Below are positions 14,087 to 17,819 of a stretch of 17,819 nt of DNA, one piece after another; within the stretch, counting starts at the first letter, position 1; every line of letters begins with the position of its first letter. This DNA is from Bacteroidales bacterium UBA1216 (GTDB lineage: Bacteria; Bacteroidota; Bacteroidia; Bacteroidales; Paludibacteraceae): NCBI GenBank assembly GCA_002309255.1, contig DBXI01000030.1:1-17819 (forward strand), given 5' to 3'. A program made the position numbers and the translations under genes. The notes under the pieces are model-generated. The model had not been told where the DNA came from. It ran no database searches and saw nothing but the letters and a program-made list of their open reading frames with translations.

Positions 14087-16432
14087 ATGGACGCAATTCA
14101 GTTACAAACCCTGTCAGAAGAGGATATAAAGTTTCAGCTTATCACTCCCGCTATCCTGAGTGCCGGTTGGCTAATGACGCAGATACGGATGGAATATCCG
14201 TTCACAGACGGTCGTATCATCTCCGTCGGTAGTGAGTATGAGCGTGCATCGAAGAAGAAAGCTGATTATATCCTCAAGCTCAACACCGACAATATCCTTG
14301 CCGTGGTGGAAGCCAAGGCTGCGACCAAAGACTTGACAACAGGTCTGCAGCAGGCTATCGGTTATGCCGAAGCATTGGATGTGCCGTTTGCGTATGCATC
14401 AAACGGTTTGGCGTTCCGCGAGCACGATATGATTACCGGTCGTGAGCGTGATTTTGCGATGAATGAGTTCCCTGATTGTCAGACCTTGAAGTGCCGATGG
14501 ATACTGGAGAAGCGCATGACCAAGCCGCAGTCTGACGTACTGGATATTCCCTACCACTATGGCAACGGAGCCCACGAACCGCGATACTACCAGCGTATCG
14601 CCATCAACCGCACGCTGGATGCTATCGCCCGTGGCGACAAGCGTATCCTGCTCGTCATGGCTACCGGTACAGGCAAGACGTTCACGGCCTTCCAGATCAT
14701 CTGGCGGTTGCGTGAAGCCAAGCTGGCAAAGCACATCCTTTACCTCGCCGACCGCAATATCCTCATCGACCAGACGATGCAGCAGGACTTCAAGCCGTTC
14801 CAAAAGATTATGACGAAAGTCACGGGAAAGGAGCTTGAGCCGTCCTACGAACTGCACATGGCGCTTTACCAGCAGCTCGTCAGCTATGAGGATGACAAAG
14901 AGCAGCCGTACTTGCAGTTTGACCCGAACTTCTTCGACCTCATCGTTATCGACGAATGTCACCGCGGCAGTGCCAAGGAGAACTCCGCATGGCGCAAGGT
15001 GCTCGAATACTTCAACAGCGCTACGCAGATCGGTCTGACCGCCACGCCCAAGCGTAAGGAGGATGCGGATAACTTCGACTACTTCAACGAACCGATATAC
15101 ACCTATAGCCTCAAGCAAGGCATAGAAGACGGATTCCTTGCGCCGTACCGCGTATCGCGTGTGCATCTGGATGTGGATGTCAACGGCTATATCGTCAAGC
15201 TCGGCGAGAAAGACACCAAAGGTAACGAGGTGCCGGTACGTGTGTACGAGCGCAACGATTTCGGCAAGAAGATCACCATCAACCGCCGTCAGGTTGCCGT
15301 GGCGATGGAGATTCAGGAGAAACTGAAAGACCTGGGCGAATTTACCAAGACTATCGTTTTTTGCCCCGACCAGGAGGAAGCCGCCAAGATGCGCGACTTG
15401 CTTGCCGCGCTTTTTCACGACCGGATGGCCAAGAGCCCGAACTACGTGATGCGTATCACCAGCGATGACCATGACGGCAAGAAGATGCTTGACCGCTTCA
15501 TCGACCCCGAGCAGAAGTACCCCGTTATCGTCACCACATCCGAACTGCTATCTACCGGTGTGGATTGCAAGACCTGCGGGCTGATAGTGATTGACAAGGA
15601 AGTGAACTCCATGACGCTGTTCAAGCAGATGATCGGTCGTGGCACGCGTATCTATATCGACGAGGAGCGCAAGATCAACAAGTGGCACTTCGATATCCTC
15701 GACTTCCGTGATGCTACGCGTCTGTTCTTTGACCCGGAGTTTGACGGCGAACCCGAACTCAACACCGATAAACCGCGCCGCACAGGCAAAGATACCGGCA
15801 GCTCATCCAACGAGAACAAGAAGATTGAGATAGCCGGTGAGGAGATGGACGAGCAGACCTTCCAGAAGATTCACATAGAAGGCAGCAAGCGCGTAGCCAA
15901 GCTCAACGAGATCTACTACGTCATCAGCGATGACGGACAGGCGCTGGAGATTTCCGACTTCCTCGATTACACGCGCAAAGGTATCCTCCGCCGCTTCCCG
16001 AAGTTCGCGGATTTTGCGCGCCTCTGGACGGACTCCGACCGCAAGAGCGACATCATCGACGAGTTCAAGGACCATGACATCCTGATTGAGGAGGTGCGCC
16101 GCACTAATCCTAATCTTGCCAACGCCGATGTGTTCGATATCATCTGCCACGTGGCGTATGACATGAAACCGCTCACGCGGCAGGAGCGCGCCAACAATGT
16201 CAAGAAGCGCAACTATTTCGGCGAGTATGGCGACCAGGCACGCGCTGTCCTCAATGCCTTGCTCGACAAGTATGCCGAACTGGGTGTGCGCAGTCTGGAA
16301 GACCGCAATCTGCTGCGCCTCGAACCGTTCACCCAATACGGCACACCCGTACGTATCATCAAGCTCTTTGGCGGTAACGACGGCTATCAGACAGCTATTC
16401 ACAAACTCGAACAACAATTATACTCCGCATAA
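14087..16432 (+). CDS. hsdR: Type I restriction-modification system, restriction (motor/endonuclease) subunit
   Basis: HsdR gives the type I enzyme its ATP-driven translocation and DNA cleavage. The 781 residues show an N-terminal PD-(D/E)xK nuclease region (Asp60 in KKADYIL; Glu75 and Lys77 in VVEAKA). Superfamily 2 helicase motifs follow: Walker A MATGTGKT (191-198), Walker B DECH (289-292), TATP (318-321) and motif VI QMIGRGTR (514-521). The C-terminal region (about 690-781, from KKRNYFGEYGDQARAVL) resembles the EcoEI-type HsdR C-terminal domain. All catalytic residues appear intact. The ATG at 14087 is the first in this frame after the promoter. hsdM follows 3 bp after the stop, so the two are co-transcribed. 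The subunit is shorter than EcoKI HsdR but normal for this subfamily. Confidence 0.96.
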   Translation: MDAIQLQTLSEEDIKFQLITPAILSAGWLMTQIRMEYPFTDGRIISVGSEYERASKKKADYILKLNTDNILAVVEAKAATKDLTTGLQQAIGYAEALDVPFAYASNGLAFREHDMITGRERDFAMNEFPDCQTLKCRWILEKRMTKPQSDVLDIPYHYGNGAHEPRYYQRIAINRTLDAIARGDKRILLVMATGTGKTFTAFQIIWRLREAKLAKHILYLADRNILIDQTMQQDFKPFQKIMTKVTGKELEPSYELHMALYQQLVSYEDDKEQPYLQFDPNFFDLIVIDECHRGSAKENSAWRKVLEYFNSATQIGLTATPKRKEDADNFDYFNEPIYTYSLKQGIEDGFLAPYRVSRVHLDVDVNGYIVKLGEKDTKGNEVPVRVYERNDFGKKITINRRQVAVAMEIQEKLKDLGEFTKTIVFCPDQEEAAKMRDLLAALFHDRMAKSPNYVMRITSDDHDGKKMLDRFIDPEQKYPVIVTTSELLSTGVDCKTCGLIVIDKEVNSMTLFKQMIGRGTRIYIDEERKINKWHFDILDFRDATRLFFDPEFDGEPELNTDKPRRTGKDTGSSSNENKKIEIAGEEMDEQTFQKIHIEGSKRVAKLNEIYYVISDDGQALEISDFLDYTRKGILRRFPKFADFARLWTDSDRKSDIIDEFKDHDILIEEVRRTNPNLANADVFDIICHVAYDMKPLTRQERANNVKKRNYFGEYGDQARAVLNALLDKYAELGVRSLEDRNLLRLEPFTQYGTPVRIIKLFGGNDGYQTAIHKLEQQLYSA

Positions 16433-16435
16433 TCT

Positions 16436-17819
16436 ATGGCAGTAAACAATCTCGTTAAACGATTGCAGAACGTGATGCGTCAGGATGCCGGTATCTCCGG
16501 TGATGCCCAGCGCATCGAGCAAATGACGTGGACGTTCTTCCTCAAGGTATATGACGCGCAGGAGGATGAATGGGAATTCAAATCCAATGGTGCCTTCCAC
16601 TCGATCATTCCCGAGCCGCTGCGTTGGCGCAACTGGGCGACCGACCGCAAGGATGGCAAGGCACTCACAGGCGATGACCTGCTCAACTTCGTCAACAACG
16701 ACCTGTTCCCTACGCTCCAGAAGCTGCCGTTGGTGCCCGAGTCGCCGCGTGCGCACTGGATTGTCAAAGAGGTCTTTGCCGACCTCAACCAGTACATGAA
16801 AAACGGCGTACTGCTGCGCCAGGTGGTGAATATAGTGGATGAAATTGACTTTACGGATGTCGAGGACCGCCACACCTTTGGTGATATTTACGAGGGCATA
16901 CTCAAGGACTTGCAGTCTGCCGGCAATGCGGGTGAGTTCTATACGCCGCGTGCGCTGACCGACTTTATCATCCAAACGCTCAATCCCCGATTAGGCGAAT
17001 CAGTGGCGGACTTCACGTCCGGCACAGGCGGATTCCTCACCTCGGCGCTCAACTACCTTGCTGCACAACGCAAGACACCGCAGGATGAAGAACTATGGCA
17101 AACATCTGTTCATGGTCAGGAGTGGAAACCGCTGCCATACCTGCTCAGTATAACCAACCTGCTGGTGCACGGAGTGGACGAACCCGATATCCTGCACTGC
17201 GATTCGCTTGGCACGCCAGTCTCTTCGTTCCGCGACAAGGACCGCGTCAACGTTATCGCCATGAATCCGCCGTACGGCGGAAGCACCGAGGCGTCGGTCA
17301 AGATGAACTTCCCCACGGATATGCGTTCGTCGGAAACGGCAGACCTGTTCATGGTACTTATCATGCGCCGACTGAAGATGGACGGTCGTGCCGGAGTCAT
17401 CATCCCCGATGGCTTCCTGTTCGGTACCGATGGTGCCAAACTGGCTATCAAGACTGCACTCTTGCGTGAGTTCAACCTGCACACGATCATCCGTCTGCCG
17501 GGATCAATCTTCGCGCCATACACGAGCATCAACACCAATATCGTCTTCTTCAACAACGAAACCGCCGAAGGTGCCGAAGAAGGCTTCCGCACCAAGGATG
17601 TGTGGTTCTACCGCCTCGACATGCCCGAGGGATACAAACATTTCTCCAAGACCAAACCGATGCGTCTGGAGCATTGCCGGCCTATCAGCGACTGGTGGAA
17701 CAACCGCACGGAACTCATCACAACTGACGACGAAGGCAACATAACCGACGAGAAATCCCGCCGTTTCACAGCGCAGCAACTCATCGACCTCTCCTGCAAT
17801 TTCGACCAATGCAAGTTCC
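16436..17819 (+). CDS. hsdM: Type I restriction-modification system, DNA methyltransferase subunit (cut by window edge)
   Basis: HsdM transfers a methyl group from S-adenosylmethionine to adenine and, with HsdS and HsdR, forms the full enzyme. 461 codons are visible; the 3' end is outside the window. The helical N-terminal HsdM domain is present (LVKRLQNVMRQDAGISGDAQRIEQMTWTFFLK; to about 140). EFYTPR (167-172) precedes SAM motif I, here DFTSGTGGF (192-200). Catalytic motif IV is NPPY (277-280). The region around DGFLFG and RLPGSIFAPYTSINTNIVFF is typical. Translation starts at 16436, 3 bp after the hsdR stop, implying coupling. An hsdS gene would be expected just beyond the window. Confidence 0.96.
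   Translation, partial: MAVNNLVKRLQNVMRQDAGISGDAQRIEQMTWTFFLKVYDAQEDEWEFKSNGAFHSIIPEPLRWRNWATDRKDGKALTGDDLLNFVNNDLFPTLQKLPLVPESPRAHWIVKEVFADLNQYMKNGVLLRQVVNIVDEIDFTDVEDRHTFGDIYEGILKDLQSAGNAGEFYTPRALTDFIIQTLNPRLGESVADFTSGTGGFLTSALNYLAAQRKTPQDEELWQTSVHGQEWKPLPYLLSITNLLVHGVDEPDILHCDSLGTPVSSFRDKDRVNVIAMNPPYGGSTEASVKMNFPTDMRSSETADLFMVLIMRRLKMDGRAGVIIPDGFLFGTDGAKLAIKTALLREFNLHTIIRLPGSIFAPYTSINTNIVFFNNETAEGAEEGFRTKDVWFYRLDMPEGYKHFSKTKPMRLEHCRPISDWWNNRTELITTDDEGNITDEKSRRFTAQQLIDLSCNFDQCKF

Noticed and set aside
13914..14129. 71-codon plus-strand frame after yqeY
   Set aside because: It is made of the yqeY terminator, the hsdR promoter and the hsdR start read out of frame.
14399..15472. 357-codon minus-strand frame opposite hsdR
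   Set aside because: Antisense shadow of a gene with intact helicase motifs; no promoter or recognisable protein.
1..17819. CRISPR array, tRNA, rRNA or intact insertion sequence
   Set aside because: No regularly spaced repeats, cloverleaf-like or rRNA sequence, and no transposase gene with terminal repeats were seen.

Overview
This window comes from a member of the Bacteroidota, most likely the order Bacteroidales and plausibly a gut organism. Five points support this. The transcription starts I can find use the Bacteroidetes promoter form (TTTG near -33, TAnnTTTG near -7). Genes have weak or absent Shine-Dalgarno sequences. The rimP-nusA-infB block has the Bacteroidetes form. Three secreted proteins carry Ig-like modules and short C-terminal tails typical of this order. 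There is a lipoprotein GH2 beta-galactosidase. I cannot assign a genus from the sequence alone.

Left part (1-3450, minus strand): rimP, nusA and infB (the last cut by the window edge) form the classical translation/transcription-factor operon, read from one promoter at about 3408-3438. Short degenerate tandem repeats lie just before rimP and between rimP and nusA. A 15-bp direct repeat lies between nusA and infB.

Middle part (3480-9340, minus strand): three large secreted proteins of unknown function. The 616-aa and 751-aa proteins form a two-gene operon with its own promoter. The 484-aa protein, which carries a DUF6359-like OB-fold, has a separate promoter. All three share a similar Ig-like module. 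They end in two different short C-terminal tails whose sub-motifs appear in opposite order, and a fragment resembling one tail type persists out of frame after the stop of the 751-aa gene. They are probably exported, surface or secreted, carbohydrate- or matrix-interacting proteins, but no activity can be assigned.

Divergent from the 484-aa gene is a GH2 beta-galactosidase lipoprotein (9485-11962, plus strand), with back-to-back promoters in a 148-bp gap. It ends in a strong hairpin terminator and converges on nadC (minus strand, quinolinate phosphoribosyltransferase of NAD biosynthesis). The 512-bp gap between nadC and the next gene is AT-rich. It holds a long inverted repeat just upstream of the nadC promoter, a UUCG-loop hairpin, the promoter of the next gene and a roughly 250-nt leader with what looks like coding debris.

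Right part (13463 to the end, plus strand): a YqeY/GatB-like protein with a textbook terminator, then a type I restriction-modification locus, hsdR followed 3 bp later by hsdM (cut by the window edge). A specificity gene is not in view. The hsdR promoter overlaps a perfect 20-bp palindrome, and a near copy sits at the same place in the yqeY promoter. I see no rRNA, tRNA, CRISPR array or intact insertion sequence. The least explained items are the secreted-protein cluster with its interchangeable tails and the promoter-associated palindromes.
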